A DNA stretch of 64,000 nt from Clostridium sp. CMCC3677 (GTDB lineage Bacteria; Bacillota; Clostridia; Clostridiales; Clostridiaceae), in NCBI RefSeq assembly GCF_023845585.1, contig NZ_JAMQHS010000002.1, positions 62,001 to 126,000 of the forward strand, in the 5' to 3' direction. The translations under genes and the position numbers were made by a program. Positions within the stretch are counted from its first letter, which is position 1; every line of letters starts with the position of its first letter. Below, one piece after another: positions 25,511-36,500 of the stretch. The notes beneath the pieces are model-generated. The model had not been told where the DNA came from, searched no databases, and saw only the letters and a list, made by a program, of their open reading frames with translations.

Positions 25511-27727
25511 ATGGGGAGTTTAGAAAAGGTTTTTTTATGGTTTTTTCAAACATCTTTAACAGCAGCTATCATTATTTTAATAATAATTCTGATTTTAAAA
25601 ATGTTTAATAATCATATTAGTGTGCGGATTAAACATGGATTGTGGATTTTAGTAATGTTAAGACTTCTTGTGCCTGTAATTCCAGAGGTAAATATAAATT
25701 TATTTGATATTTTTAGTGATAAATATACAAATAGTTTACAGGAAATGATATTAGATACCTCAGGTAAAAATAGAGAAATTTCCATAGGATATAATAATTA
25801 CAATAATGATACAAAGAAGATAGAAAAAATTAATGATTATGAAAAAAATAAAGAAGAATCTATAAATAAACAAATATGGATTTCTAATTTTATAAAGATA
25901 GCTTCTTTAATTTGGATTATAGGGATAATCGTTTTAAGCTTAACATTCATATTATCTTTAATGAGATTTAAAAGAAAAATTATACCTTTAGAAATATATA
26001 AAGATTTTAAAATTAAATCTATAATCAACAATTTAAAAGATAAGTTAAATATAAATTCAAAAATTCAAATTTTTATATATGATGGAATAAAAAGTCCTGG
26101 AATATTTGGAATTTTAAAGCCTAAAATTTATATACCACAATATGTTTTGAAAATGGAAGATTACAATAAACTATCCTATAGTCTATTACATGAGCTTATG
26201 CACTATAAAAGAAAAGACTTATATTATAACTTTCTTAGTATAGTAGCTCTTTGTATACATTGGTTTAATCCTTTAGTATGGATTGCTATAAATAAAATGA
26301 AGTTGTATAGAGAATATGCTTGTGATGCATGTGTTTTAGAGTGCCTTGAAGAAAAAGAAAGAATAGATTATGGTATGACGCTTATAGATTTTTCAAGAAT
26401 GTTTTTTAATAAAAAAGAGCAATCTAGATTGCTAATTTGTTTTGAAAATAATAACCAAATAAAAAGGAGAATTAAAATGATAAAAGACTTTAAAAAAGGT
26501 TCATATAAAGTATCAACAGTTGCTATATTAAGTTGTTTAGTAGCGACAATAGCAATATTTACAAACAGTATTCAAGTAAAAGGATTTGATAATGATAATG
26601 TTTCAAAAATAATATCTAATAAAGAAGAAAATTCTAAATTTTTAATTGATGCACCTTTAAAATCTTATGATGATATTAAAAAAGCACAAGAAATAGCAGG
26701 ATTTAAATTCAAAGTACCAGATTATATTTTAGATGGAAATGAAGTTGGAGCTGGATTTCAAGTCATAAAAGTGTCTGATAAAGAAAATGCAGTACAAATG
26801 TTTTTTGATAATAACAATGAAAGAAACAATGAATTTTCATTAATCACAGGAGTATCAGATCCAATAGAGATAATAAAAAAATCAGAAAGCTTACGTGCAC
26901 TACAAGAAGAGTTTAAAGTAGAAAGTGAAAGAAATTTAGTAGACTTTAATGGAATTCATGGAGAAGAGGTTACTGTTACAATTACTTCTCCAGAAAGAAA
27001 AATAGAAGATATTGATATTGTGATCAAAGAAATGAAGGAAATAAATAGATATTTTGTGTGGAAAGATTCTGGTATATGTTATATCTTAAATTATAATAAG
27101 CAATGTAAAAATGAAGATGAAATTAATCAATGGACAAGTATTGATAAAGATAATATATTTAAAATAGCAAAATCTTTGAAGTATTCAGAAGATATAAAAA
27201 ACGTAAATTACTATCCAACAAGAGAAGTTTCAACAGAAATAGGAGTAATGAGTATATATGATAAAGGAGACTTAGAGAAAGCTGAAAAAATTCTTGGATT
27301 TAATCCTAAATTTCCATTAAAAGTAGATAAAGATATAAAAATAACTGGGTCAGGAGTTGGGATAACAGGAGATTCTGATATAGAAAACAATATTATAAAT
27401 TACGAAATGAATAATTTTTATGTTGGTAAAAATTTGAGAATTACTTTTACAGCTAAAAAAGATTTAAAGTTTTATGATGATATAAAGAAAAATGAATATT
27501 TTATTAATGAAAATACAGAAGATAATATACCTAAAAAGATTAATGTAAAAAAATTAAACATTAATAATAATGAGGTATTTAAATACGAAGAAAGCAATGA
27601 GTATAATTATTGTTTAGTATATATTTGGAAAGAAAATGATGTTTGTTATTCAATTGCTTTATTTAATGAAGTTGATAATCCAGATAAAATAGCTGAAGAA
27701 TTTGTTAATTCTAAATCTATATATTAA
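25511..27727 (+). CDS. M56-family (BlaR1/MecR1-type) sensor metallopeptidase
   Basis: A 738-residue membrane protein. Hydrophobic helices near residues 10-60, 120-155 and 235-255 surround the zinc site HELMH (residues 227-231) of the M56 peptidase domain, followed by EYACDACVLE with the further Glu ligand. A last helix near residue 335-355 leads to an extracellular part of about 380 residues. That part is not the penicillin-binding domain of BlaR1; it has two related blocks (SYDDIKKAQEIAGFKFKVPDYI and DKGDLEKAEKILGFNPKFPLKV), so it may sense something other than a beta-lactam. It is paired with the repressor gene upstream. Confidence 0.9.
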   Translation: MGSLEKVFLWFFQTSLTAAIIILIIILILKMFNNHISVRIKHGLWILVMLRLLVPVIPEVNINLFDIFSDKYTNSLQEMILDTSGKNREISIGYNNYNNDTKKIEKINDYEKNKEESINKQIWISNFIKIASLIWIIGIIVLSLTFILSLMRFKRKIIPLEIYKDFKIKSIINNLKDKLNINSKIQIFIYDGIKSPGIFGILKPKIYIPQYVLKMEDYNKLSYSLLHELMHYKRKDLYYNFLSIVALCIHWFNPLVWIAINKMKLYREYACDACVLECLEEKERIDYGMTLIDFSRMFFNKKEQSRLLICFENNNQIKRRIKMIKDFKKGSYKVSTVAILSCLVATIAIFTNSIQVKGFDNDNVSKIISNKEENSKFLIDAPLKSYDDIKKAQEIAGFKFKVPDYILDGNEVGAGFQVIKVSDKENAVQMFFDNNNERNNEFSLITGVSDPIEIIKKSESLRALQEEFKVESERNLVDFNGIHGEEVTVTITSPERKIEDIDIVIKEMKEINRYFVWKDSGICYILNYNKQCKNEDEINQWTSIDKDNIFKIAKSLKYSEDIKNVNYYPTREVSTEIGVMSIYDKGDLEKAEKILGFNPKFPLKVDKDIKITGSGVGITGDSDIENNIINYEMNNFYVGKNLRITFTAKKDLKFYDDIKKNEYFINENTEDNIPKKINVKKLNINNNEVFKYEESNEYNYCLVYIWKENDVCYSIALFNEVDNPDKIAEEFVNSKSIY

Positions 27728-28146
27728 TTATCATAGTAATCAAAACTTATATAAATATATGTTATAGAATTAAGTTTTTGTAAACATATAAGATGATGAT
27801 AAGTATAATATTTTCATATTAAATTATTTTAATAGAGATAATTTAAGAGAATATTATGCTTATTTTAGTGCTCTTTAATTATTAAAATCATATTATAAAT
27901 GTAATCTATATTAAAAATTAATATAGTATTAAATTATGTGTGTTTACAATCTTATAAGATGTATCATTAAATTATTTTGAAGTTCATATAATTACTATAG
28001 CCACCATATCTAAATATATACATGGGGAAATATTTAGATATAATCATATACTAATGTAATTGGAATCTTAATGTAATAATAAATTTCCATTAAAATAAAA
28101 TTTTGTATTGCAAATTAAGACAATAAAGTAAAGGAGTTGAAAGGAG
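27728..28146. other. AT-rich gap with two hairpins
   Basis: It contains AAAACTTA...TAAGTTTT just after the M56 gene (about 27748-27780, a weak terminator) and ATATCTAAATAT...ATATTTAGATAT (about 28006-28044). There is no supported gene. A tandem GAAAGGAGTT at 28130-28147 duplicates the ribosome-binding site of the next gene. Confidence 0.5.
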
Positions 28147-28647
28147 TTGAAACAAAATTCAAATTATAAACATAATAACTCTCATAATAGTAGAAAATAT
28201 AATGAATATATAAAAACTAATAACACAAAAAATTTCACTGAAGATGATATAGAATTATTAAGATTATTAGATACACAAAAATGTGCTCAAACAATATCTA
28301 TATATGCAAACATACTTTCTTATATATCAACACTAGAAGGTATTGAGTTAATTTATAGTAAATATAATAAGGAAGTAAATTCAAATGAGTTACCTAATCC
28401 TGATATTCCAGCATTACAATCAGTTTATCTTGGTTTAATTTCAAGATCAATGACTACAGAAATAGGATTTATTAAATACAATAAATTATATAAAAAATAT
28501 ATTAATGGAGAAATTACTTATTCACTTAGACCTAATATAGATATTAATTTAGGAAATATTTTTGGCTTGATATCTTCATATTATACATTAAATGGTACAA
28601 AAGGTATTTATAAGAGAAATATTGATCAACCTATATTTGGAATTTAA
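28147..28647 (+). CDS. Uncharacterised helical protein (166 aa)
   Basis: A 166-residue protein with an Asn/His-rich, low-complexity first 30 residues (NSNYKHNNSHNSRKYNEY). A helical region follows (FTEDDIELLRLLDTQKCAQTISIYANILSYIS). There is no signal peptide or strong membrane helix and no family is recognised. TTG 28147 start with AAAGGAG 7 bases upstream; the site is present twice in tandem. Codon use is like its neighbours. It is a single-gene unit. Confidence 0.65.
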   Translation: MKQNSNYKHNNSHNSRKYNEYIKTNNTKNFTEDDIELLRLLDTQKCAQTISIYANILSYISTLEGIELIYSKYNKEVNSNELPNPDIPALQSVYLGLISRSMTTEIGFIKYNKLYKKYINGEITYSLRPNIDINLGNIFGLISSYYTLNGTKGIYKRNIDQPIFGI

Positions 28648-28893
28648 GATTATCTATCTATAATATAGATTAATTATTAAAAACTTAACTATAAAAAATA
28701 GAAAATTATAATGATTGCAAAAATAAAAAACGAATAATGAGAAAGATAGATATATATTAATATTCGTATAAACATCATAAAAAGCGAAAATAAGTACTAA
28801 AATATCGTAAAATATTCACAAAAGTGTTGCAATATATCGAAAAATAACTTATTATAGTTCAGGTGGAAAAAAGATTTACGAAAGAGTGGTTTT

Positions 28894-30216
28894 ATGAAGA
28901 AATTATTTGAAAAGAATGGAATGTTAGATAACTATTTCGGACTTACTGAAAAAAATACAAATGTTAAGACAGAAATTATAGCAGGTATTACTACCTTTAT
29001 GACTATGGCGTACATATTAATAGTAAATCCAACTATATTATCAGCAGCTGGAATGGATAGTGGAGCAGTGTTTACTGCTACAGCACTATCAGCAGTAGTT
29101 GCAACTTTGATAATGGGTTTATATGCCAAATTACCATTTGCTCAAGCGCCAGGTATGGGTTTAAATGCATTTTTTGCATTTACAATAGTTCTTGGTATGG
29201 GATATTCATATCAATTTGCATTAACAGCAGTACTTTTAGAAGGTATTATATTTATTTTATTAACCTTATTCAATGTGCGTGAAGCTATTGTTGATTCAAT
29301 ACCAGAAAACATTAAAAAAGCAATTTCAGTTGGTATTGGTTTATTTATTGCACTAATAGGTTTTGAAGGGGCAGGAATTATAGTTCACCCTGAAGATAAT
29401 TCAACAATTCTTGCACTTGGGAATATAACAAGTGGAACAGCACTACTTGCAATAATAGGTATCGTAATTACAGGTATTCTTTTAGCAAGGAATATTAAAG
29501 GTGCATTATTTATTGGAATGATTGCTACAGCTGTAATAGGAATTCCTTTTGGAATTACTCCAACACCTAATAGTATAATGAGTGTACCACCATCAATTAG
29601 TTCAGTTTTCTTTAAATTTGAGTGGAATAATATATTTTCTTTAGATATGGTAGTTGCTTTATTTACATTATTATTTATGGATATGTTTGATACAATAGGA
29701 ACTTTAGTTGGAGTAACAACAAAAGCAAAAATGTTGGATGAAAATGGAAAAGTTCCAAATATAAAGAAAGCTCTTTTTGCAGATGCAATAGGAACTACGT
29801 TTGGAGCATGTGTTGGTACAAGTACAGTAAGTACATTTGTAGAAAGTGCCTCAGGAGTTGCGGAAGGTGGAAGAACAGGATTAACAGCAGTATCTACTGC
29901 TATAATGTTTGGATTATCATTATTCTTTGCACCTATATTTGCTTCAATTACTCCAGCAGTCACTTGTTCAGCATTAGTATTAGTTGGATTATTTATGATT
30001 GAGCCAATAAAACAAATAAATATTTCGGATTTTACAGAAGCTATACCAGCATTTTTAACTATAATTATGATGCCGTTATCTTATAGTATATCAGATGGTA
30101 TCGTATTTGGAGTTGTTTCATACATACTATTAAAATTATTTACAGGAAAAATAAAGGATATAACTTTAGCTACAGTGGTAATAGGAATAATATTTGTATT
30201 AAAATTCTTAATCTAA
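28894..30216 (+). CDS. NCS2/AzgA-type purine permease
   Basis: A 440-residue membrane transporter with about 12-14 predicted helices. Family signatures include AGITTFMTMAYILIVNP near residue 30, PFAQAPGMGLNAFFAF and LLFMDMFDTIGTLVGV, as well as ACVGTSTVSTFVESASGVAEGGRTGLTA. These mark the AzgA/PbuG subgroup importing hypoxanthine, guanine or adenine with protons. ATG 28894 with a weak AAAGAGTGG site. No purine riboswitch could be confirmed in the 240 bases upstream. A terminator follows. Confidence 0.94.
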   Translation: MKKLFEKNGMLDNYFGLTEKNTNVKTEIIAGITTFMTMAYILIVNPTILSAAGMDSGAVFTATALSAVVATLIMGLYAKLPFAQAPGMGLNAFFAFTIVLGMGYSYQFALTAVLLEGIIFILLTLFNVREAIVDSIPENIKKAISVGIGLFIALIGFEGAGIIVHPEDNSTILALGNITSGTALLAIIGIVITGILLARNIKGALFIGMIATAVIGIPFGITPTPNSIMSVPPSISSVFFKFEWNNIFSLDMVVALFTLLFMDMFDTIGTLVGVTTKAKMLDENGKVPNIKKALFADAIGTTFGACVGTSTVSTFVESASGVAEGGRTGLTAVSTAIMFGLSLFFAPIFASITPAVTCSALVLVGLFMIEPIKQINISDFTEAIPAFLTIIMMPLSYSISDGIVFGVVSYILLKLFTGKIKDITLATVVIGIIFVLKFLI

Positions 30217-30231
30217 AAATATTTAAATAAC

Positions 30232-30278
30232 AAAAAACTTCCTTTTAATAAATTAATATTGAAGGGGAGTTTTTTTAT
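30232..30278 (+). terminator. Terminator after purine permease
   Basis: AAAACTTCCTTTTAATA...TATTGAAGGGGAGTTTTTTT, an imperfect stem with T-run. Confidence 0.85.
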
Positions 30279-30474
30279 AATAATAACATAATATGTCAAA
30301 TATTGTTGAATTTTAATGTTTGATAATATATACTTAAAGTAATATTATTTAATACGGTTTCAATTACAGCTTATATCAAAATATTAAAAATGAATAATTT
30401 GATTATATATAATATTAACGAAAGCTGGGATATTAAAACTTAATTTTACAGATATGGAAGGAGAGTATATAATT

Positions 30475-32538
30475 ATGAAAAAATATAGAAGTATACAAAC
30501 TAGATTTTTACAACTATCAGTAGGAATGATTTGTTTGTTTTTGGTAATAATGATGACTTTTATTTCTTATAGAATAAGTGTACAAGCTAAAAGTGAATAC
30601 ATTAATAACTCCAATGAACAAATGAACATTGTATCAAGTGCAATTAATAATTTCTACAATCAAGTTGATGCTAATATTAATATGATGGCCACAAATCCTA
30701 CTGTAATGAAAGGTGATGCAACTATTACTAAATATAAAGACAATAGTACTAAAGTTGACATGACACCTTCCATAAATGGAGGAATTGAACAGGAAATATA
30801 TGAAGTTTTCGATCAATACGCTGCAAGTCATCCAGAAACTAAATATATTTATTTAGCTACAAAAGATGGTGGATATATTAATTGGCCAGAAACATATATA
30901 CCGGAAAAATATGATCCTACAATAAGACAGTGGTATAAACTTGCTATTGATGGTAACGGAGAAATTAAAAGGACAGAACCGTACATAGATACTACTAATA
31001 CAATGATTACAAGCAATGCCAGAATTGTTAAAGATACTGATGGAAACGTTATTGGTGCTGTGGGGATTGATGTTGAACAGTCTTCTATAAGTAACATATT
31101 AAATAATATGAAGACTGGAAAAACTGGATTTTTTATGATTGTTCATAAAAATGGAACAATTATGGCAGATGGAAACAATGAAGAAAATAATTTTAAAAAC
31201 ATAAAAGATGTCAATATAGAGAATTTAGATAATTTATTAAAAGGAGATTCTAAGCAATTTAATGTTAATATTGGTGGAGAAAAATATTTTGTAAATTCTA
31301 AGGGAGTTGAAGGTACAGAATGGAATCTGGCAGCTCTTATTTCAGAAAAAGAATTAAAACAAAATATGATACAAACTAACATTGTATTTTTATGTATAGC
31401 TGTAATTATGGTACTAGCTATAAGTGTGATAATTATTAAAAATGTAAAGAAAATTACTAATCCTATCAAAGAAGCTGCAAAATATTTAGCCGAAATTGGT
31501 AAAGGTAATTTTATGATAGAAGTAAATTCTAAGTATCTTAAAAGAGAAGATGAAATTGGAGTTATAATAAATGGCATTCAAGATATGAGAACTGCATTAG
31601 TAAACTTAATTTGTAAAATCAAAAGCGAATCAAACTCTATAGAAAATGAAGTTAATAATGTTATAGAAGATGTAAATGTATTAAATTCTAATTTAGAAGA
31701 TATATCTGCAGCAACTGAAGAGTTAACAGCTAGTGTTGAAGAAACAGCAGCTACTACAGATGAGATGACTACAACTTCAAAAGAAATAGAAAAAGCAATT
31801 ATATCTATTGCAGATAAGTCAAAAGAAGGTGCAAATAATGCAAAAGAAATTAGTAATAGAGCTAATATAACAAAAGAAAATGTTATAGCATCTCAAAAGA
31901 AGGCAAATGATATTTTTATTAATACTAAAGAAAAACTTGAAGAAGCTATTGAATCTTCAGGGGTGGTTAATCAAATTAATATTTTATCTGACGCTATTAT
32001 GAAAATTACAGAACAAACTAATTTGCTTGCATTAAATGCAGCAATAGAGGCTGCAAGAGCTGGAGATGCAGGAAAAGGATTTTCAGTAGTAGCTGAAGAA
32101 ATTAGAAAGCTTGCTGAACAATCAAAACATACTGTTTTAGAAATACAAGAAGTAACTAGTAAAGTTACTGGTAGCGTAAATAATCTTTCAAGTAGTGCTA
32201 ATGAAGTTTTAAAATTTGTATCTATAGATATAGATAAAGATTATAAAACTATGTTAAATGTGGCTAATGTATACAATGAAGATGCTAAAACAATAGGTGA
32301 TATAATTACTAAATTTAGTATTATTGCTGAAGAACTGATGTGTTCTATGGGAAATATTATGCAGTCAATTGAAGAAGTATCACAAGCATCGTCACAAGGT
32401 GCAACTGGAACTGCTGGAATAGCAAATAGAACTTGTGATGTTAATAATAAATCAGTAGAAGTTGTTGAAGAAGTTTCAAAAACAAAACAACATATTGATA
32501 AATTAAGAGAAGAAATTTCTAAGTTTAAGATTCAATAA
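30475..32538 (+). CDS. Methyl-accepting chemotaxis protein with dCache sensor
   Basis: A 687-residue chemoreceptor. A first membrane helix lies near residues 15-38. An extracellular double-Cache domain of about 250 residues follows ([28 protein letters not shown], then RQWYKLAI, typical of dCache_1). A second helix lies near 300-320 and a HAMP segment ([22 protein letters not shown]) follows it. The conserved hairpin tip of the signalling domain is [38 protein letters not shown]. dCache domains usually bind amino acids or small carboxylates. Start ATG 30475 follows GGAGAG; the upstream ATG 30454 overlaps that site. It is a stand-alone gene, and with motAB in this window it shows a motile cell. 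Confidence 0.95.
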   Translation: MKKYRSIQTRFLQLSVGMICLFLVIMMTFISYRISVQAKSEYINNSNEQMNIVSSAINNFYNQVDANINMMATNPTVMKGDATITKYKDNSTKVDMTPSINGGIEQEIYEVFDQYAASHPETKYIYLATKDGGYINWPETYIPEKYDPTIRQWYKLAIDGNGEIKRTEPYIDTTNTMITSNARIVKDTDGNVIGAVGIDVEQSSISNILNNMKTGKTGFFMIVHKNGTIMADGNNEENNFKNIKDVNIENLDNLLKGDSKQFNVNIGGEKYFVNSKGVEGTEWNLAALISEKELKQNMIQTNIVFLCIAVIMVLAISVIIIKNVKKITNPIKEAAKYLAEIGKGNFMIEVNSKYLKREDEIGVIINGIQDMRTALVNLICKIKSESNSIENEVNNVIEDVNVLNSNLEDISAATEELTASVEETAATTDEMTTTSKEIEKAIISIADKSKEGANNAKEISNRANITKENVIASQKKANDIFINTKEKLEEAIESSGVVNQINILSDAIMKITEQTNLLALNAAIEAARAGDAGKGFSVVAEEIRKLAEQSKHTVLEIQEVTSKVTGSVNNLSSSANEVLKFVSIDIDKDYKTMLNVANVYNEDAKTIGDIITKFSIIAEELMCSMGNIMQSIEEVSQASSQGATGTAGIANRTCDVNNKSVEVVEEVSKTKQHIDKLREEISKFKIQ

Positions 32539-32587
32539 TTTAATTAATAGTCGCAATTTGATGAAAAAATTAAATAATAAAGAATAA

Positions 32588-32634
32588 TAGGAATTTTCTT
32601 GATGAATTTAATCAAGAAAATTCCTATTTATTTT
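32588..32634 (+). terminator. Terminator after the chemoreceptor
   Basis: TAGGAATTTTCTTGAT...ATCAAGAAAATTCCTA with T-rich tail; a long perfect stem. Confidence 0.9.
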
Positions 32635-32990
32635 CTAAAAAAGCATATTTTTTCAAAAAATATGTTGAAATATAATGAAGTATATAGTAAAATAAAAGAG
32701 AATTAAGTAATACATAATGCTAATGAGATTTTAGCATATCGAATTATATGACTAATGTTGTATAATAGTGACATATTAGTAAAAATTATATAGTAAGATT
32801 TTTACCTGTTGAGACATAATAGAGAAAACACAGGAAAATATTTAAAGTTTTTATATATTTTCTAGTTGTGTTTTTGTTTATTATGTTTTTTTTATATTAT
32901 TTATTATACCTATAATATCATAATATTGATTTACAAAAAAAGGATAATAAGAATTTTTGTAGAATTATATTTTTAGGAGGGTGAGGTATT
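32635..32990. other. AT-rich gap with one hairpin
   Basis: It contains AAACACA-GGAAAATAT...ATATTTTCTAGTTGTGTTT near 32827-32876, followed by T-rich sequence. This may end a short unseen transcript beginning around 32750. No open frame with a ribosome-binding site was found before the gene at 32991. Confidence 0.4.
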
Positions 32991-33218
32991 ATGAATGAAG
33001 TAGATGTAGTTGATTTAAATAACAAACAATATAGGAAATTAATTAAAGTGCAAAGAGATGCATATAAAAAAATATTGAGTTTTTGCATAAATAATATAAA
33101 AGATATAGAAAAAGCAAAAAAAATAGAAAGGTATATAGAATCAATGGATAAAGCTATAACCAATGAATTGGAGAATATTAGAATAGATAATGAAAAATAT
33201 ATGGATATTAAAATGTAG
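32991..33218 (+). CDS. Small helical protein (75 aa)
   Basis: A 75-residue, strongly charged protein predicted to be mostly helical (YRKLIKVQRDAYKKILSFCI, then KDIEKAKKIERYIESMDKAI). An excellent ribosome-binding site (TTAGGAGGGTGAGG) lies 8 bases upstream of ATG 32991. No family is recognised. It is the last gene before the retron operon, from which it is separated by a terminator at 33285-33338, so it is probably a separate unit. Confidence 0.6.
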   Translation: MNEVDVVDLNNKQYRKLIKVQRDAYKKILSFCINNIKDIEKAKKIERYIESMDKAITNELENIRIDNEKYMDIKM

Positions 33219-33284
33219 TTATTTTGTAAACGATTAAAAATATTTTAAAATAAGGCTAACAAATAACTTAAAATATATTCACAA

Positions 33285-33338
33285 TTAAAATAACTTAATG
33301 CATTTGTAAAAAAATAAATGTGTTAGGTTATTTTTTTA
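33285..33338 (+). terminator. Terminator before the retron operon
   Basis: AATAACTTAATGCATTT...AAATGTGTTAGGTTATT followed by a T7 run; it insulates the operon from upstream transcription. Confidence 0.8.
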
Positions 33339-33341
33339 TTT

Positions 33342-33427
33342 GTCTATGTTTTAGCAGCGTACTGATATATGCATAAGAAAAGTGGACTGAATAATTGGAT
33401 ATATCAACACATATTTAAAACATAGTC
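33342..33427. repeat. Short inverted-repeat element upstream of the retron operon
   Basis: The left end GTCTATGTTTTAGC (33342-33355) pairs with the right end TTTAAAACATAGTC (33414-33427); inside them CTGATATAT pairs with ATATATCA. A second copy of the right end occurs at 33519-33532. The interior matches the type-B repeats at 5651 and 15089. It looks like a MITE-type element; as a less likely alternative it could belong to the retron RNA. Confidence 0.6.
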
Positions 33428-33566
33428 TTTTATTTTAAATTATTAATATTTAATATTAAACATAACTGTGATAAAATAGTTTGAAAAGAATTATGTGGAA
33501 TTAATATTTTGTATTAAATTTAAAACATAGTCTAAAAATATTAAAAGATTAAGGTGGTTTACTGTT

Positions 33567-36500
33567 ATGTCAAAGTTTAAAGAAAACAACTTTTTAAATA
33601 CAGTTTTTTCTTTCTTAAAATCAAAAGAAGATAAAGTTGATCAAATCGAATTAAATGATAGTGTTGATAGCATAAATTGTCCTATAAAAAACACTAAAAC
33701 ATTAAACCGAGTATGGAAAAAGGATTATAATCCTTTAAGAAGCATAGTTTTATGGGGATGGGATAATAACAATAATCCAAGTTTTCTTATACTTTATGGA
33801 AAACATGAGTTTAAAAATACTCAAAGTGATGGAGAATCTGTAACTAGTATTCTTGAAGACGAAGTTAAATATTCTAGTTATGCTATATTTAATGGATGTG
33901 AAGGACATTTACCATCTTTTGAATCAGTAAAAATTATACAAGAAGATGGATATTATAATAGGAATAAAGATGAAGAATTTCCTAGAATGTATTATAAAAA
34001 TGGAGTTGATTATAGTTGGTATTGGAAAAGAGATGAAAATTATTTAGTTAATGAATTCAAAAACTTAGAAGAGGAAAATAAAATAGTATTACCTTACTTT
34101 AAAGAAATATCATATGAAGACTGCGTGAAAAATGTACAAGCTAAAAATATAAGTTTTCTTAATTTTAGATTAGCTAATCATCCTAATGAAGTTTTAAATT
34201 TGGATGAAGAATATCATAAATACTATTTAGTTATTTATGATATGTTTAGCAATAAAAATATTTATATGAGAAAAAAAAGATTATCTCAATTAATTGAAAG
34301 CAATCCACCAAAGGAAATTTACAACTTACTTTTAAAACTTGGAAGTACTGAAATGATATCAGGTTTATTCTTAGAGTTTGCAAGATATAATAATTCATTA
34401 TTGATAGAAGAAGCAAAAAATATTTTAAAATCAAATATAAATTGGGGCGGCGAAAATTATACAAAAGGTGTAAAACGATGTGTAACAATATATGTAAATA
34501 TAATAACAGAAGAATTAAGACAAAAAAGAGAAAGCTTTATACGTACACATTTATCAGAAATGGATTTACATCTTATTCATATTAATGGTAAAGATATTCC
34601 TTCTAATAAAGTACTTGAAGGAGCACATTATAGAAAGTATGCAGCTCAAGAGCTCTTAAAAGAATACTATGGAAGATATGATTATGAAAAGGGTGAGTGG
34701 GTAGAGTCTAGATCTCCTCAGCGTTATAAAGAAGGGATTTACACTGATGGAGTAATGTTAAATACAATTGAATTTAAAAATACAATTCAAGAAGCAGAAG
34801 CATATGGATTAGCAGATGTTATTGGTAAAATAGCTTATTATTTAGATTCACCAAGATTAACATATTATTTTAAAGGTACTGGTAAAGGAAAAGAACTAAA
34901 ATACTTTAAGCGATATGTAAGAAAAATTATGGATTCTTATGCAAAAAATGATGAAGAGAAATTTATAATAGCTATGAAATCTCTTCTAACAAGTTATACA
35001 AAGCATGATTATGTATGTAAATTTAAAGGGAATTTTCAATTCAATGATTTTATAAAATATTATTTATATAATGATTTTAAAGAAAAACCTCCAATAGGCT
35101 GGGATAATTGGCAAGCTAGAAGTGAGTGGATGCAAAATGATCAATTAATGAAACTTCAAGGGCGATATGAATTTGTTAAGGAAATATGGGACAATCACTT
35201 AGATGATGTATTATACATAGCTATAAATTCAAATATTAATCCAATATTTAAGGCATGTTATTATATTTTAAAAGACTCAGAAAGAACCAATGAACTTATA
35301 AATAATATGTCATATAAAGAGTTAAGTGATTTAACATTAGTTTCTTATGAACCACTTGCCAACATGTTTATGAACATTCTTACAGAAAAGTTAAATAAAC
35401 TAGATGAATTTGATTCAAAATTAATGATAGATTTAATCAATAGTAAAAATGAAAATGTTCATGAGCTTGCTATTAGTTTTTTTGAAAGGACTAATGGAAA
35501 ATTTAAATCTAGTGATATAGTGAATTTCATGTTTTTAAATGATCTTGATAATTGGATAAACTTATTTAAGGAAAGCATTTTATCGTTAAATGAAAAAGAG
35601 TATTTAAACTTTGTGAAAGAAATTATAGATAATTCTGATAGATTTAGAAAGACCAATGTTACTTTATCTAAAGAAATTAGAGACTTGCTTTCACTTTCAG
35701 TTAATAAACTTAAAGGCATATCTAATAATGAAAAGATGAATTTAATATCATATGTTATTTCATCAATTTTTGAAAAATCTAGTATGCCAGAGTGGACTGA
35801 GATATTTGTAGAGGAAGCAATTTTTTCACTTTCATATAAGGAATTAGAGAACCTACTTAATGGAGTTAATATAAAAGATACACAAAAAGCAATTTCAGAA
35901 AGAAATAGACAAGTTGTTTCTCTATTAGAATCAATAAAAAATAATGAGATACCTAAGGATTCTCAATTAGTAAGTATATTAGAATCTGCTACAGCGCAAA
36001 TGATTAAGATATTGTTTGGCATTATTGAAAGAAATAGTGAAGCATTAAGTAAAAGATTTTCTACCCTATTAATTATGTTTGAATCTGATATAACTATACT
36101 TAATAAAAAAGCAGAAGAAATTTTTGAGAATATGATTAATGAGGAACAAAAGAAGTTACATGGAATAATAATCGATTCTCCAGTAAACAAAGTTTATCTA
36201 TTTGGAATTAAAAAATTAAAAGAGATATATGGCGACTTAATTCCTAAAGAATTTATAATTCAAATGTTAGAACATACTTCAAGTGAAGTAAAAGAATATA
36301 TTTCTAATAAAACAACTGAGATACTTGCAAACTTAGGTGATGGAGATGAGGAACTTTTTATGTATTATGTAAAAACATTGATATTTCTTCCTAATAGAAT
36401 TTCTAAGAGCAAAGACAGTATATATGAGGTTATACCTAAATTTGCAACTAAATATAAAAATAAATTAAATGAAATCGAAGATATGTTACTAGATATCGGA

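Noticed and set aside
28740..28830. Possible purine riboswitch before the purine permease (starts TTCGTATAA)
   Set aside because: Only the first few bases fit. The conserved loop and CTACC/CCGTAAA parts are missing, and no terminator or sequestering stem is seen.
29385..29963. Minus-strand open frame of 192 codons within the purine permease gene
   Set aside because: Antisense shadow of a conserved membrane protein; composition is a mirror of hydrophobic codons and there is no start signal.
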